5,951 nucleotides of DNA, taken from contig JBBQQK010000070.1 of NCBI GenBank assembly GCA_038216025.1, positions 1-5,951 of the forward strand. Reading direction: 5' to 3'. The notes below the pieces were generated by a model. That model saw only the letters and a list, made by a program, of their open reading frames with translations, was not told the DNA's origin and made no database searches. Source of the DNA: JBBQQK01 sp038216025 (lineage in GTDB: Bacteria > Patescibacteriota > UBA1384 > XYA2-FULL-43-10 > 1-14-0-10-43-13). Shown in pieces: positions 5,883-5,951 of this stretch (its first letter is position 1; every line of letters starts with the position of its first letter). The position numbers and the translations under genes are program-made.

Positions 5883-5888
5883 TTTATA
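5883..5888 (-). promoter_or_regulatory. Weak -10-like box upstream of tRNA-Ala
   Basis: TATAAA on the minus strand lies 5 nt before the mature tRNA 5' end. No convincing -35 box is found at 16-18 bp spacing, and the distance would leave almost no 5' leader. The 74-bp flank (5878-5951) is AT-rich and holds no gene; the real promoter may be further right. Confidence 0.3.
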
Positions 5889-5951
5889 ATAATGGACTCA
5901 ATATTATTCTGCCCAAAATTACTCTCATACACTACTATTTTTTCTTCTGTT

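Noticed and set aside
1..5951. CRISPR arrays, insertion sequences, riboswitches
   Set aside because: No regularly spaced repeats, no transposase other than the serine recombinase and no recognisable aptamer core were seen; the only gene-free stretches are under 100 bp apart from the recombinase tail.

Overview
The window looks like part of an integrated, conjugation-related mobile element in a Candidate Phyla Radiation (Patescibacteria, perhaps Parcubacteria-like) genome. That placement is an inference. It rests on the style of the proteins (a PrgI-family protein, a VirB4 ATPase split into two genes, and a serine recombinase whose reading frame runs into a tRNA gene), on tightly overlapping genes and on a modest GC content. 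UGA acts as a stop here (it ends the first gene and the small gene at 4104), so the UGA-glycine code of Gracilibacteria/Absconditabacteria is unlikely.

Region 1 (1-4005) is a five-gene, plus-strand type IV secretion/conjugation operon in which every gene overlaps the next by 1 to 29 bp. The order is a VirB6/TrbL-like polytopic membrane protein (probably cut by the window edge), a PrgI-family membrane protein, a TraC-like protein resembling the VirB4 N-terminal domain, a VirB4-type ATPase with clear Walker A and B motifs, and a membrane-anchored M23 (LytM) peptidase. Together they would supply the inner-membrane platform, the motor and the wall-opening enzyme of a conjugation machine. No relaxase, coupling protein or pilin is visible, so the element must continue to the left.

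Region 2 (4006-4103) is a compact control region. It has a consensus-like promoter (TTGACA, 17 bp, TACACT) whose spacer holds a perfect inverted repeat, with a further copy of the TAGGGATA half-site exactly 21 bp downstream. It drives a two-gene unit: an unrecognised 61-residue protein and a large serine recombinase.

Region 3 (4297-5880) is the recombinase and its target. The catalytic, recombinase, zinc-ribbon and first coiled-coil parts occupy 420 codons and then meet an in-frame TAA. The same frame stays open for another 106 codons, continues antisense through a complete tRNA-Ala(GGC) gene on the minus strand (5801-5877), and stops immediately beyond it. The arrangement indicates integration at the 3' end of tRNA-Ala, with the recombinase C-terminus encoded across the attachment site. 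The TAA may be a nonsense mutation that has disabled or shortened the recombinase, a readthrough site, or a sequencing error. The last 74 bases are the 5' flank of the tRNA, with only a weak promoter candidate.
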